64,000 bases of DNA from the NCBI RefSeq assembly GCF_900129265.1, contig NZ_FQVG01000005.1, positions 1 to 64,000 of the forward strand, given 5' to 3'. The notes under the pieces are model-generated. The model did not search any database. It saw nothing but the letters and a program-made list of their open reading frames with translations, and was not told the DNA's origin. Below, in pieces: positions 42,408 through 51,173 of the stretch. The number at the start of each line of letters is the position of its first letter. Within the stretch, counting starts at the first letter, position 1. The translations under genes were made by a program, and so were the position numbers. The DNA comes from Caloramator proteoclasticus DSM 10124. Lineage in GTDB: Bacteria > Bacillota > Clostridia > Clostridiales > Caloramatoraceae.

Positions 42408-42851
42408 TCAAGTTTTTGCATACAAAGGCGTTGGATTATAGAAGCAGTGTTGAGCAATTCTCGTTACGTATATTCCTGTTTTTGTTTTAGGAAAATAGGT
42501 TGCACATACTGAACTATATGGGTTATAGTACCATAAAGCTCTTCCAAGTCCTGATAGTTTATTTCCCGATAATGCCCAGTCTGCGATTTGATAGTGAAAA
42601 TCATCAGGACGCATATTATATATATTTTGTGGATTATATTGTCCATATACTGTAGTTAATGCACAAGTAAACTGAAAGGGCTGAAGTATAACACGGCGAA
42701 GACTACCTTGGCAGACTCTAAAATATTCACCGTAACTTACGTGTACTCTATTCATAACAACAGTTGCTACAGCCTTCATACCAATTTCGCCTTCACCTTC
42801 TGCTTCGCATTTTATAAGCCTTGCGAATAATTCTCTATCGGATAATGGCAT
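42408..42851 (-). CDS. cwlJ: Cortex-lytic cell wall hydrolase CwlJ/SleB
   Basis: A 147-residue enzyme made only of the hydrolase_2 domain: ELFARLIKCEAEGEGEIGMKAV (the catalytic Glu region), VVMNRVHVS, VILQPFQFTC, GRALWYYNP and CATYFP. No signal peptide or binding domain is present, which is the CwlJ rather than SleB form. It degrades spore cortex peptidoglycan during germination. Co-transcribed with gerQ, its known partner. AAGAGGTGATT precedes the ATG. Confidence 0.9.
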   Translation of the reverse strand: MPLSDRELFARLIKCEAEGEGEIGMKAVATVVMNRVHVSYGEYFRVCQGSLRRVILQPFQFTCALTTVYGQYNPQNIYNMRPDDFHYQIADWALSGNKLSGLGRALWYYNPYSSVCATYFPKTKTGIYVTRIAQHCFYNPTPLYAKT

Positions 42852-43014
42852 ATAATCACCTCTTAAAATCCTAACTAATACTAATATATTCTAATTAATG
42901 AAAAAAAGTGATATTAAGTTTAAAATTACATTGTTAATAATGTGTACAGAATATTGAATATAAAAATTAATTTATTTAAAATAATAATTAAATAAAATAA
43001 AAAGGGGTGGTGGG

Positions 43015-44196
43015 ATGAAAAAAATCTTTAAAATTAATGTAGTATTTCTTATGATTATATTGCTTACTACATTGATTTCTAACGTCCCTTCTACTAAAAC
43101 ATTTAGTGCTATAAATAACAAAAAGGTTTATGCTGCAAAAATTAGCCCTGTAGGTTTACTAACAAATAAGTATACAACAGTTTTAAATTTAGAGATGAAA
43201 AAAAAGGCTCCGATTATAGTGTTATCCGCCAATGGATATACTGAAAAAATAACAGATGCTGCTCTAAATAGAGCAATAAATACAACAAAAGATATTAATA
43301 ATGTTGAAAATATAAGGGTAACAAAACATTATAGTATTAGTAAAAAGAAAAGGGTTTTTGTAGGATATTCATTAAAGATAAATTATAAAAAAGTACAAAA
43401 TACATCTATTTTAAATCAAATTAATGGACAAGCTACAATAGATCAACAATCATATTTACAGAGGTTAGATTTTTTTCTTTTGGATAAGCATAAGGAATCA
43501 AATGATAAACTTAACTATGAAATTGCAAAGGCGATATTTGAGGGTAAAAGTTCAATATTTATAGATAAATCCCTTTACTCTGGTGATATTAAAATTCTAT
43601 CGGCTGCTTTAGAGGATGTACTTTATTCATATTCTGATTTTGCATATCTTAGACAAATAAGATATTCTTCAGACTCTATGGGGACGACAATATATTTTGG
43701 ATATTCACTACCTAAACAGGAAATTTTAAAGATGAATTTAGGGCTATATGATGTAATAAAAAATACTGCTTCAAAAATTGAAACAAAAGTAAATGAGGCA
43801 AATACTATTGAGGAAAAAATAAAAATTATTCACGACTATATTGCCTACAATTTAAGTTATGACGTTGATTTCCTAAAAACAGGTGATGAACAGCAATATG
43901 CAAGGGACTCCCACGCATACTATGCACTAACAACAAATAAGGCTATATGTGGTGGGTATTCATCGGCCTTTCAAAGATTAGCAAAGTATTTTGGAATAGA
44001 TTCTATAATAGTAGTTGGTACATCAGATGGCGAAGGTCACGCTTGGAACAAAGTAAAGGTAGGAGATGCTTGGCTTCACGTTGATGTTACCTTTGATGAT
44101 CCAATTATGTATGGTTATTCAAGTAAAAATGTGATACGGTATGATTATTTCCTAAAAACAGATGAAGAAATGTCTAAAACTCATAAATGGAATTAG
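43015..44196 (+). CDS. Secreted transglutaminase-like protein
   Basis: A 393-residue exported protein with a signal peptide ([20 protein letters not shown]). The region to ~260 is unrecognised and rich in Lys, Asn and Ser. The transglutaminase-like core (~270-370) has a plausible triad: Cys in [11 protein letters not shown], His in [10 protein letters not shown] and Asp in HVDVTFDDP. Such bacterial domains act as proteases or peptide-linkage enzymes at the cell surface; the substrate is unknown. GGGGTGGTGGG precedes the ATG. Single gene with its own terminator. Confidence 0.8.
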   Translation: MKKIFKINVVFLMIILLTTLISNVPSTKTFSAINNKKVYAAKISPVGLLTNKYTTVLNLEMKKKAPIIVLSANGYTEKITDAALNRAINTTKDINNVENIRVTKHYSISKKKRVFVGYSLKINYKKVQNTSILNQINGQATIDQQSYLQRLDFFLLDKHKESNDKLNYEIAKAIFEGKSSIFIDKSLYSGDIKILSAALEDVLYSYSDFAYLRQIRYSSDSMGTTIYFGYSLPKQEILKMNLGLYDVIKNTASKIETKVNEANTIEEKIKIIHDYIAYNLSYDVDFLKTGDEQQYARDSHAYYALTTNKAICGGYSSAFQRLAKYFGIDSIIVVGTSDGEGHAWNKVKVGDAWLHVDVTFDDPIMYGYSSKNVIRYDYFLKTDEEMSKTHKWN

Positions 44197-44201
44197 AGTG
44201 T

Positions 44202-44230
44202 AAAAGGCGCCAAAGGGTGCCTTTTCTTTT
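44202..44230 (+). terminator. Terminator after the transglutaminase-like gene
   Basis: AAAAGGCGCC and GGTGCCTTTT form a 10-bp stem followed by CTTTT. Confidence 0.85.
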
Positions 44231-44279
44231 GAGTATTTATTTGGTAACATTAATATATAATTTTGATTGGGGTGATGAT

Positions 44280-45047
44280 ATGAGGATTTACTCTTGGAAT
44301 GTTAATGGACTTAGAGCAATTGCTCAAAAGAATTTTTTTGAATGGATAAAGGAAGAAAATCCAGATATTTTATGTATACAGGAAACAAAACTACAGGAAA
44401 ATCAGCTAAAGGACGAATTAAAGAATATCGAGGGGTATTTTTCATATTTTAGCTTTGCAGATAAAAAAGGATATAGTGGTGTTGCTACATACACAAAGAT
44501 TCAACCTAACGAGGTTAAATATGGTATAGGAATTGAGGAGTTCGATAAAGAGGGCAGAATAGTTATAACAGAGTTTAATGAGTTTACTCTTTTAAATATA
44601 TATTTTCCAAATGGGCAGATGAGTGATGAAAGGCTGGATTATAAATTAAGATTTTATGATGCAGTATTAGACTATTGTAATAGCGAAGTTGAAAAGGGCA
44701 AAAGACTTATAATTTGTGGTGATTATAACACAGCCCACAGGGAGATTGACCTTAAAAATCCAAAGGCAAATGAAAAATATTCAGGATTTTTGCCCATTGA
44801 GAGGGCTTGGATAGACAAGTTTATTGAAAATGGGTATATAGATACCTTTAGATATTTTTATCCCGAAAAGGTTGAGTATACGTGGTGGAGCTATAAATTT
44901 AAAGCAAGAGAAAAAAATATAGGATGGAGGATTGATTATCATTTTGTTTCAAAGAATTTTATAGATAAAGTAAAGGATGTAAAGATACTAACTGATGTTA
45001 TGGGCTCAGACCATTGTCCTATTATGATAGAGGTTGAAGGAGAGTAA
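44280..45047 (+). CDS. exoA: Exodeoxyribonuclease III
   Basis: A 255-residue exonuclease/AP endonuclease of the ExoIII (ExoA) type: [14 protein letters not shown] at the start, metal Glu in [26 protein letters not shown] (active-site Asp/Asn) and the C-terminal [11 protein letters not shown]. It repairs abasic sites. ATG 44280 follows GGGGTGATG; an upstream open frame from 44187 is only a readthrough of the terminator hairpin. Confidence 0.93.
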   Translation: MRIYSWNVNGLRAIAQKNFFEWIKEENPDILCIQETKLQENQLKDELKNIEGYFSYFSFADKKGYSGVATYTKIQPNEVKYGIGIEEFDKEGRIVITEFNEFTLLNIYFPNGQMSDERLDYKLRFYDAVLDYCNSEVEKGKRLIICGDYNTAHREIDLKNPKANEKYSGFLPIERAWIDKFIENGYIDTFRYFYPEKVEYTWWSYKFKAREKNIGWRIDYHFVSKNFIDKVKDVKILTDVMGSDHCPIMIEVEGE

Positions 45048-45072
45048 AGAGTGCCTTTTGGCACTCTTTTTT
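45047..45072 (+). terminator. Terminator after exoA
   Basis: AAGAGTGCC-TTTT-GGCACTCTT then TTTT. Confidence 0.85.
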
Positions 45073-45132
45073 GTATAAAAGTTGTGATTTTGGGGAACAA
45101 TTTATAAGGAATTTTGATATAAGGGTGATGAT

Positions 45133-46038
45133 ATGATTATAGGAATCCCAAATGGACTTTTGAATATAAAATATCGTGATGCAATACAGGAATTTTTAAA
45201 CACTATTGGGTTTACAACAGTTGTAAGTCCTAAAACTAATAAGGAAATACTTGACCTTGGAGTATTAAACTGCGTAGACGAGGCTTGTTTGCCTGTTAAG
45301 ATATTTCACGGTCACGTTGAATATTTAAGGGATAGGTGTGATATAGTTTTAGTCCCAAGGATAATGAAATTAAATAAAAATGAGTTTATATGTCCTAAAT
45401 TTTGTGGTTTACCTGAAATGGTTAAGTACTCACTTGATATTAAAAACATAATTTGCCCAACAATAACAGCCTACAATGAAAAGACTTTAAGAAATTCCCT
45501 ATACAACTTTTCGAAAACCTTTAGAGTTGATAAAGAAAAATTTAAAAGGGCATATAAGGGTTTTAAGAGCAATATATACAAATATAACAAAACAAGCATA
45601 TCTAACCCTAATTTAAGAGTACTGTTGCTTGGGCATCCTTATTTAATCTACGATGATTTTATTAATATGAATTTGGCAAAAAAGCTACATCAAAATGGGG
45701 TAGAAGTATTCACGGAGGATAATATAGAACCATATGATTATACCTATAGATTGATTAAAAAACCATTTTGGACCTTTTTAAGAAGCACATACAACTGTGC
45801 AATTTCTCTTGTTGAAACAGGAAAAATAGATGGAATTATATATATTTCCTCTTTTGGGTGTGGTATAGATTCCTTTTCGATAGACTTGATTAAAAAGGAT
45901 ATAGGTAGTTTTCCATATCTTGTGCTTAAGATTGATGAGCATACAGGGGAAGCAGGTATCGATACACGAATAGAAGCATTCATCGATTTATTAAAGAGGA
46001 GGTCAAAAAATGAATATAACATTTCCTCACTTGGGTAA
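45133..46038 (+). CDS. 2-hydroxyacyl-CoA dehydratase-like protein (DUF2229-type), unknown role
   Basis: A 301-residue protein: MIIGIPNGLLNIKYRDAIQEFL, CVDEACLPVKIFHGHVEYL and FICPKFCGLPEM contain Cys that match those of the activase-related DUF2229 proteins. The C-terminal DEHTGEAGIDTRIEAFIDLL is shared with the next gene. In other clostridia these modules occur fused with an activase in one very large protein; here they are separate. Three overlapping genes (45133, 46010, 47089) form an operon. The reaction is unknown. Confidence 0.7.
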   Translation: MIIGIPNGLLNIKYRDAIQEFLNTIGFTTVVSPKTNKEILDLGVLNCVDEACLPVKIFHGHVEYLRDRCDIVLVPRIMKLNKNEFICPKFCGLPEMVKYSLDIKNIICPTITAYNEKTLRNSLYNFSKTFRVDKEKFKRAYKGFKSNIYKYNKTSISNPNLRVLLLGHPYLIYDDFINMNLAKKLHQNGVEVFTEDNIEPYDYTYRLIKKPFWTFLRSTYNCAISLVETGKIDGIIYISSFGCGIDSFSIDLIKKDIGSFPYLVLKIDEHTGEAGIDTRIEAFIDLLKRRSKNEYNISSLG

Positions 46039-47098
46039 TACATATATTGCAGCTAAGGTACTATTTGATGCACTTGATGTTGAATACACAATCCCCCCAA
46101 TCTCTACTAAAAAGACATTAGAAATAGGGTGTCTACATTCTCCTGATGATATTTGCCTTCCCTTTAAGATAATGATTGGGAATTATATAGAAAGTATAGA
46201 AAAGGGTGCAGATACTGTTCTTATAACAGGAAGCTGTGGGCCCTGTAGATTTGGAGAATATTGTGAACTTCAAAAGAAGGTGCTTATGTCCTTAGGAAGG
46301 CAGATAAATTTTATTGTAATAGATGAGCCATCAAAAATAGGAATAAAAGAGTTTTTAAATAGATTAAGTAGTGTTGCAAAGGATAGCAGGCTTTCAATCT
46401 ATAAAAAGATAAAGGCTCTAAATATGGCCCTAAAGGCAATCAATTTAATAGATGAAATAGAAAAAGAATGTAGATTTTTTGCTGGTTATGAAAAAAACAA
46501 AGGTGAATTTTCAAAACTTTTAAAGGATGTAAAAAGAGAAGCAATAGAATCAAAGGGAGCAGAAGGTACCTTAAAGGTATTAGAAAATTATAAAGACAAA
46601 GTGGATAGGATAGAAATAGATAACTTTAAAACACCAATAAAAATAGGCATTATAGGTGAAATATACACAATAATTGACTCACTATCCAATTTATACATAG
46701 AGGATATTCTTATGAATTTAGGTGTATCAACAAAAAGAACCCTTTATCCAAGTTGGTGGGTCAAAAATACTGCACTATCTGCACTTAAAATAAATAGAAG
46801 CCCTATATATAAAGAGGCAAAGCATTATTTAGGAATGTGTATAGGTGGACACGCACAGGAGTGTGTAGGAGAAGCAATGCTAAACTATAAAATGCGATTT
46901 GATGGTCTTATACAAATTTTTCCCGTTGGATGTATGCCGGAGATTGTGTCTAAGGCGATACTACCTGATATAGAGAAAAGATACAATATACCAATTCTTT
47001 CTTTAGTAGTAGATGAAATGACGGGAGAAGCTGGTTACTATACAAGAATTGAAGCCTTTTTGGATTTGATAGAGGGGAGGAAAAGGATGTGTATTTAG
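46010..47098 (+). CDS. Second 2-hydroxyacyl-CoA dehydratase-like protein
   Basis: A 362-residue paralogous module: CLHSPDDICLPFKIMIGNYIE at the start, GSCGPCRFGEYCE with three Cys, GMCIGGHAQECVGEAMLN, FPVGCMPEIVSKAILPDI and the end DEMTGEAGYYTRIEAFLDLI. The Cys-rich motifs suggest one or two iron-sulfur clusters. It overlaps the upstream gene by 29 bp and the downstream activase by 10 bp. Role unknown; likely the reductase partner of the activase. Confidence 0.7.
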   Translation: MNITFPHLGNTYIAAKVLFDALDVEYTIPPISTKKTLEIGCLHSPDDICLPFKIMIGNYIESIEKGADTVLITGSCGPCRFGEYCELQKKVLMSLGRQINFIVIDEPSKIGIKEFLNRLSSVAKDSRLSIYKKIKALNMALKAINLIDEIEKECRFFAGYEKNKGEFSKLLKDVKREAIESKGAEGTLKVLENYKDKVDRIEIDNFKTPIKIGIIGEIYTIIDSLSNLYIEDILMNLGVSTKRTLYPSWWVKNTALSALKINRSPIYKEAKHYLGMCIGGHAQECVGEAMLNYKMRFDGLIQIFPVGCMPEIVSKAILPDIEKRYNIPILSLVVDEMTGEAGYYTRIEAFLDLIEGRKRMCI

Positions 47099-48039
47099 GA
47101 ATAGATGTAGGTTCGGTTAGTACAGATATAGTTGTACTTGATGAAGATTTAAAATTAGTACATAAACTTTATTTAAGAACAAAGGGAAGGCCAATCAAGG
47201 TAATTCAAGAGGGGCTTTTAATTTTAAGTGAATTTTTTAAAGATGGTGATATAAAGGCAGTTGGAACAACAGGAAGTGGGAGATACTTAGCAAAGGTTTT
47301 AGTAGGTGGAGATATTGCAAAAAATGAAATTACATCCCACGCAGTTGCAGCAGTCAATTTAGACAAAGAGGTAAGAACAATAATAGAAATTGGAGGACAG
47401 GATAGTAAAATAATAACTATTGAAAATGGTGTAGTTACTGATTTTGCTATGAATACTGTTTGTGCAGCAGGTACAGGTTCCTTTTTGGATAGGCAGGCAG
47501 AGAGGCTTGAAATACCGATTGAAAAGTTTGGAGAGTATGCTCTAAAATCTCAAAATCCCGTTAGAATAGCAGGAAGATGTGCTGTATTTGCTGAATCGGA
47601 TATGATACATAAACAGCAGTTAGGATATGATGTTTCTGATATTATAGCAGGACTTTGTAGTGCACTTGCAAGAAATTTTATAAGCAATGTTGCAAAGGGT
47701 AAAAACATTAAGCCTAAAGTTTTCTTCCAGGGTGGGGTTGCAGCAAATATAGGTATGAAAAGGGCCTTTGAAGAACTATTAGATATGGAGGTCTTTGTAC
47801 CAGAACATTATGATGTTATGGGAGCAATAGGTGCAGCAATTTTGGCAAAGGAACAGGTAGTTTTAAACAAAAAAACATCCTTTAGAGGTTTTGGAATTCA
47901 CAATACTTTGATAATGCCAAATACGTTTAAGTGCAACGGGTGTTCAAATATGTGTGAGGTCGTAGAATTAAAAGAAGGAGAATTTAAAATAGGTTATTTT
48001 GGAGATAAATGTGGAAGATGGAGTAGAGTTGCGGTATAA
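47089..48039 (+). CDS. Acyl-CoA dehydratase activase-like ATPase with extra C-terminal Cys motif
   Basis: A 316-residue ASKHA ATPase: YLGIDVGSVSTDIVVLD, EIGGQDSKIITIENG, cluster Cys in NTVCAAGTGSFLDRQAERL and RCAVFAESDMIHKQQ, then FQGGVAANIGMK. A C-terminal extension has CNGCSNMCEVVEL and FGDKCGRWSR (four Cys), possibly a second metal site that is absent in the queuosine-linked activase at 21619. GTG start overlapping the upstream stop. Confidence 0.8.
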   Translation: MYLGIDVGSVSTDIVVLDEDLKLVHKLYLRTKGRPIKVIQEGLLILSEFFKDGDIKAVGTTGSGRYLAKVLVGGDIAKNEITSHAVAAVNLDKEVRTIIEIGGQDSKIITIENGVVTDFAMNTVCAAGTGSFLDRQAERLEIPIEKFGEYALKSQNPVRIAGRCAVFAESDMIHKQQLGYDVSDIIAGLCSALARNFISNVAKGKNIKPKVFFQGGVAANIGMKRAFEELLDMEVFVPEHYDVMGAIGAAILAKEQVVLNKKTSFRGFGIHNTLIMPNTFKCNGCSNMCEVVELKEGEFKIGYFGDKCGRWSRVAV

Positions 48040-48109
48040 TTAAAAAAGGGTATGATAAAATAAAAGAATTACAGAAATAGATTTATTTAGATTTATAGCA
48101 ATTTTACTT

Positions 48110-48754
48110 ATGGTCATCTTTCACATAGTCTATGATTTAAATGAGTTTATGGGTATAGATATTAACTATGAAGTTGGGTTTTGGTGTTATATAGGGAAAG
48201 TATCGGGATTGCTTTTTATCATAGTAGCTGGAATAAGTAGCAACTTAGGTAAAAGTCCAATTAAAAAAGCTTTAAAACTTTATATATTTGCATCAATTAT
48301 AACAATTATTTCCTTTATCTTTTTTAAAGAAGAGTATATAAGGTTTGGTATATTACATTTTTTAGCTACTATGACTTTGCTTTCAGTTGTTTTAAACAAG
48401 TTAAATACTTATTGGCTAATATTAATTCAATTAATATCCTATTTTCTATATAGAATTACTCAGAGTATAAAGATAACAAACCCTTTTTTAATTCCCTTTG
48501 GTTTTACATATTATGGATTTGTATCGGTGGATTATTATCCTATTTTCCCATACATCATCTACTATATACTTGGAATATTTATTTTTAGATTAGTATATAA
48601 AAGAGGAAATAGAATTTTACCCTTTGAAGTTAAATCTAAATGTATTGAATTTATAAGCAGAAGGTCTCTTGAAATATATTTGCTTCATCAACCCCTTATC
48701 TTGGCAATTTTATATTCTATAAAATTATTACAAAAATTAACTTTTTTAGCCTAA
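48110..48754 (+). CDS. DUF1624/acyltransferase-like membrane protein, 5' end uncertain
   Basis: A membrane protein with about six spans. Conserved sequence begins before ATG 48110: the same frame upstream reads RITEIDLFRFIAILLM, typical of the heparan-alpha-glucosaminide acetyltransferase-like (DUF1624/YeiB) family start, but has no ATG, GTG or TTG before stops at 48053-48058. AAAAAAGGG followed by ATG 48052 lies in another frame; deleting one T near 48061 would give an ATG-started protein with the expected N-terminus. So there is either a frameshift or an ATT start. Function unknown. Confidence 0.6.
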   Translation: MVIFHIVYDLNEFMGIDINYEVGFWCYIGKVSGLLFIIVAGISSNLGKSPIKKALKLYIFASIITIISFIFFKEEYIRFGILHFLATMTLLSVVLNKLNTYWLILIQLISYFLYRITQSIKITNPFLIPFGFTYYGFVSVDYYPIFPYIIYYILGIFIFRLVYKRGNRILPFEVKSKCIEFISRRSLEIYLLHQPLILAILYSIKLLQKLTFLA

Positions 48755-48771
48755 ATTTAATTGTTTAATAG

Positions 48772-48823
48772 AGCTGCACCCTCCAAAAAATAAATTCAGA
48801 AATAACAAACAGGAGGTGCAGCT
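48772..48823 (+). promoter_or_regulatory. Hairpin masking the hsp20 ribosome site (candidate RNA thermometer)
   Basis: AGCTGCACCCTCC (48772-48784) pairs with GGAGGTGCAGCT (48812-48823), 12 pairs with one bulged C, around a 27-nt loop. The 3' arm is the whole ribosome site GGAGGTG, 7 nt before ATG 48826. Masking of the ribosome site in a small heat-shock gene leader is the arrangement of ROSE/FourU-type thermosensors. Confidence 0.6.
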
Positions 48824-48825
48824 TT

Positions 48826-49236
48826 ATGTATTTAAAACCTATTGAACCCTTTAGAGAAATAGAAAGACTGAGAAGACAAATGGATAGTCTATTTTCCTTT
48901 GAAGATTTTGAAAGACCAAGGATAGATGTAATCGAAACTGAAAATGAAGTTAAGGTTAAGGCAGAAATACCTGGCATATCAAAGGATGATTTAGACATTG
49001 TTGTTTATGATGAAGAGGTAAGAATTTCTGGTGAGTTTAAAAAGTCAGATGAGTATAAGGATGAAAATTTAAGAAGAGTTGAAAGATATTATGGTAGTTT
49101 CTCAAGAGTGGTGCCTCTTCCAGCAGAGGTAAAGGCAGAGGAGGCAAGAGCAGAATATAAGGATGGAATACTAACCTTAACTATACCTAAATCAGATAGA
49201 CAAACAAGTAGGGGTAAAAGAATAAAGCTGCAGTGA
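48826..49236 (+). CDS. hsp20: Small heat-shock protein (Hsp20 / alpha-crystallin family)
   Basis: A 136-residue ATP-independent chaperone. The N-terminus (PIEPFREIERLRRQMDSLF) is typical; the alpha-crystallin domain (~30-120) has RIDVIETENEVKVKAEIPG, VERYYGSFSRVVPLP and the AxxxxGxLxLxxPK-equivalent ARAEYKDGILTLTIPKS, with the C-terminal IKLQ. It binds unfolding proteins under heat stress. Expression may be set at translation by the hairpin over its ribosome site. Confidence 0.93.
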   Translation: MYLKPIEPFREIERLRRQMDSLFSFEDFERPRIDVIETENEVKVKAEIPGISKDDLDIVVYDEEVRISGEFKKSDEYKDENLRRVERYYGSFSRVVPLPAEVKAEEARAEYKDGILTLTIPKSDRQTSRGKRIKLQ

Positions 49237-49257
49237 GGATAATCCTCACTGTTTTTT
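49231..49257 (+). terminator. Terminator after hsp20
   Basis: CAGTGAGGA-TAA-TCCTCACTG followed by six T's. Confidence 0.88.
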
Positions 49258-49277
49258 GACACTAAAATTTTTAAGGC

Positions 49278-49305
49278 TTCAAATATTATGATAATGTGAT
49301 ATAAT
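49278..49305 (+). promoter_or_regulatory. Promoter of the HesB-like selenoprotein gene
   Basis: TTCAAA (49278-49283), 16-bp spacer, TATAAT (49300-49305). Confidence 0.55.
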
Positions 49306-49363
49306 TAAATAAAATAATAGAAAATGATTATTTATTACGAAAATGAATAGACGGAGGTGTAGT

Positions 49364-49636
49364 ATGAGGGTTAAAATAAAAGATGAGGTTTTAAAGGAAC
49401 TAAAGGATGAACTTCAAAAAAGAGGAAAAACAGCTGTTAGAATATCATTAGAGGGTTTTGGTTGAGGAGGCCCAAGGTTTGGAGTTGTTCTGGATGAACA
49501 ACGTGAAAATGATGATGTATTTGAGTATGAAGGAGTAAAGTTTGTGGCTGATAATGAGTTTGCCTTCCTTATAAATGATTTCGAAATAAACAAGGACTAT
49601 AGAGGATTTAGAATTGGTGGAAGAAGCTATTGTTAA
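49364..49636 (+). CDS. HesB-like selenoprotein (in-frame UGA)
   Basis: A 90-residue protein from ATG 49364 (GGAGGTG upstream) with TGA at codon 34 (49463-49465) in the motif LEGFG-U-GGPRFGVVLDEQ. That context is the HesB/IscA-type fold, where the position is Cys in iron-sulfur carrier proteins; HesB-like selenoproteins are an established bacterial group. A final Cys lies at the C-terminus (GRSYC). Both halves are needed for the fold, and a SECIS-like hairpin follows the UGA. Function is probably thiol/selenol redox or metal handling, unproven. Confidence 0.8.
49463..49502 (+). promoter_or_regulatory. UGA codon with SECIS-like hairpin in the HesB-like gene
   Basis: After TGA 49463-49465 and an 18-nt spacer, GTTGTTC (49484-49490), loop TGGAT (49491-49495), GAACAAC (49496-49502): perfect 7-bp stem, G second in the loop, UGA-to-loop distance 25 nt. 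Confidence 0.7.
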
Positions 49637-49660
49637 GGGGTTGAAGTTCAACCCCTTTAA
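49636..49660 (+). terminator. Hairpin between the selenoprotein and the Cys-rich gene
   Basis: GGGGTTGAA-G-TTCAACCCC followed by TTTAAATTT. It could be a partial terminator or a processing site between the two genes. Confidence 0.6.
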
Positions 49661-49676
49661 ATTTGGAGGTGGTATT

Positions 49677-49838
49677 ATGGTTAATAGTAATTGTAAAAAA
49701 TGCATATATTTTAAAGAGGGAAAATGCAATGGTGAAGATGTAAGTTGTATTTGTAAGTTTTGCCCAAGGAACTTAAGTATATGTATAACAACAAGATGGT
49801 GTAGAGAGACTGAATCACCAGTGACCTTTGATGATTGA
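49677..49838 (+). CDS. Small eight-cysteine protein
   Basis: A 53-residue protein from ATG 49677 (GGAGGTGG upstream) with Cys at 6, 9, 17, 24, 26, 29, 36 and 42 (NCKKCIYF, SCICKFCPRN, ICITTRWC). Eight Cys in 37 residues points to metal binding (zinc or iron-sulfur). I do not recognise a family. It follows the HesB-like selenoprotein by 40 bp, so a shared role in metal or redox handling is possible. Confidence 0.6.
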   Translation: MVNSNCKKCIYFKEGKCNGEDVSCICKFCPRNLSICITTRWCRETESPVTFDD

Positions 49839-49929
49839 AATATAAAAATTAATTTAAATTCCCCTTCAAATATATCAAAATATTTAAAATTGTGATATAA
49901 TTTTATCAAAAGGTATAAAGGGGGATTCT

Positions 49930-51171
49930 ATGAACAAGAATTATAGATTGCATTATCTATTTATTTTCATATTTTTAAGCTTTATTGTATTTGGAATTGT
50001 ACACGATGGATTAATAAATGTAGTTTATGGCTTAGGAAGGATTATAAAGGAGCCAGACATACTAATAACAGACTACTTTGAAGTAGGTGGAATAGGTGCA
50101 ACCTTTGTTAATGCTGGTTTGATTGGTATAATAAATACTTCAATTTTTCTAATCTTAAAGGCAAAGGCAAACGGTGCAATAACCGCTGCTATTTGGACAA
50201 GTGTTGGATTTGCTATGTTTGGTAAGAACATAGTAAATATTTGGCCGATTATGTTTGGTGTATGGCTCTATTCAAAATACAAAAGGGAGAGCTTTTTAAA
50301 CTATGCACTTATTGCGATATTCTCAACAAATCTTTCACCAACTCTTATTCAATTTAGAGGTCTTGAAATAGTTCATCCTTATTTTAGTATGATACTTGGC
50401 ATATTGATATCTATGTTTATTGGATTTATTTTTCCACCCCTTGCGGCCTATTGTTTAAAATTTCATCAGGGCTATTGCTTATACAATACTGGTCTTACCG
50501 CAGGATTTATAGCTACGATATTAGTTAGTAATGTAAGAGCCTTTGGTGGAGACATACCCAAAAGGCTACTATGGTATAATAATAGAGATGTAGGTGTAGA
50601 ATTTATACTTCTATTTACTTTCTTAATTATGATTTTATATTCTATTAAGATTGGTGGTAAAATAAAAGTTGATGAATTAAAGGAATTAAACAAGACTTCA
50701 GGAAAACTTGTTACAGATTTTACAGTATTATATGGAGAAGACGTAGCACTTTTAAATATGGGCATTATGGGTATTGTATATATGTCTTTTACATTATTAA
50801 TTAGTAATTTAAATGGACCAATTATAGGTGGTTTGTTTACAATAGTTGGATTTTCTGCTCTGGGAAAACATTTAAATAATACGTTACCAGTTGTATTGGG
50901 TGCAGCGATATCTTCATACTTAAATGTACACAGTTTAACTTCTCCAGCTGTGTTATTGGCAATGCTTTTCTGTACTACATTGGCACCAATAGCAGGAGAA
51001 TTTGGACCTATATGGGGTATGGTTGCAGGATTCTTACACGTTTCAATGGCATTAAGTGTAGGCTATCTTCACGCAGGACTTAATCTTTATAACAATGGTT
51101 TTGCGGGTGGGCTTGTTGCGATGTTTTTAATTCCGTTAATAAGTGCCTATCGTGAAAGGAGAAATGCGTAA
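49930..51171 (+). CDS. DUF1576-family membrane protein
   Basis: A 413-residue protein with about 10-12 spans. Two halves look like internal repeats: FVNAGLIGIINTSIFLI with ANGAITAAIWTSVGFAMFGKN, and LNMGIMGIVYMSFTLL with LNGPIIGGLFTIVGFSALGKH; each is followed by HQGYCLYNTGLTAGFIA or HAGLNLYNNGFAGGLVA. Transport is likely but the substrate is unknown. GGGGG precedes the ATG. First of four closely spaced genes. Confidence 0.72.
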   Translation: MNKNYRLHYLFIFIFLSFIVFGIVHDGLINVVYGLGRIIKEPDILITDYFEVGGIGATFVNAGLIGIINTSIFLILKAKANGAITAAIWTSVGFAMFGKNIVNIWPIMFGVWLYSKYKRESFLNYALIAIFSTNLSPTLIQFRGLEIVHPYFSMILGILISMFIGFIFPPLAAYCLKFHQGYCLYNTGLTAGFIATILVSNVRAFGGDIPKRLLWYNNRDVGVEFILLFTFLIMILYSIKIGGKIKVDELKELNKTSGKLVTDFTVLYGEDVALLNMGIMGIVYMSFTLLISNLNGPIIGGLFTIVGFSALGKHLNNTLPVVLGAAISSYLNVHSLTSPAVLLAMLFCTTLAPIAGEFGPIWGMVAGFLHVSMALSVGYLHAGLNLYNNGFAGGLVAMFLIPLISAYRERRNA

Positions 51172-51173
51172 AA

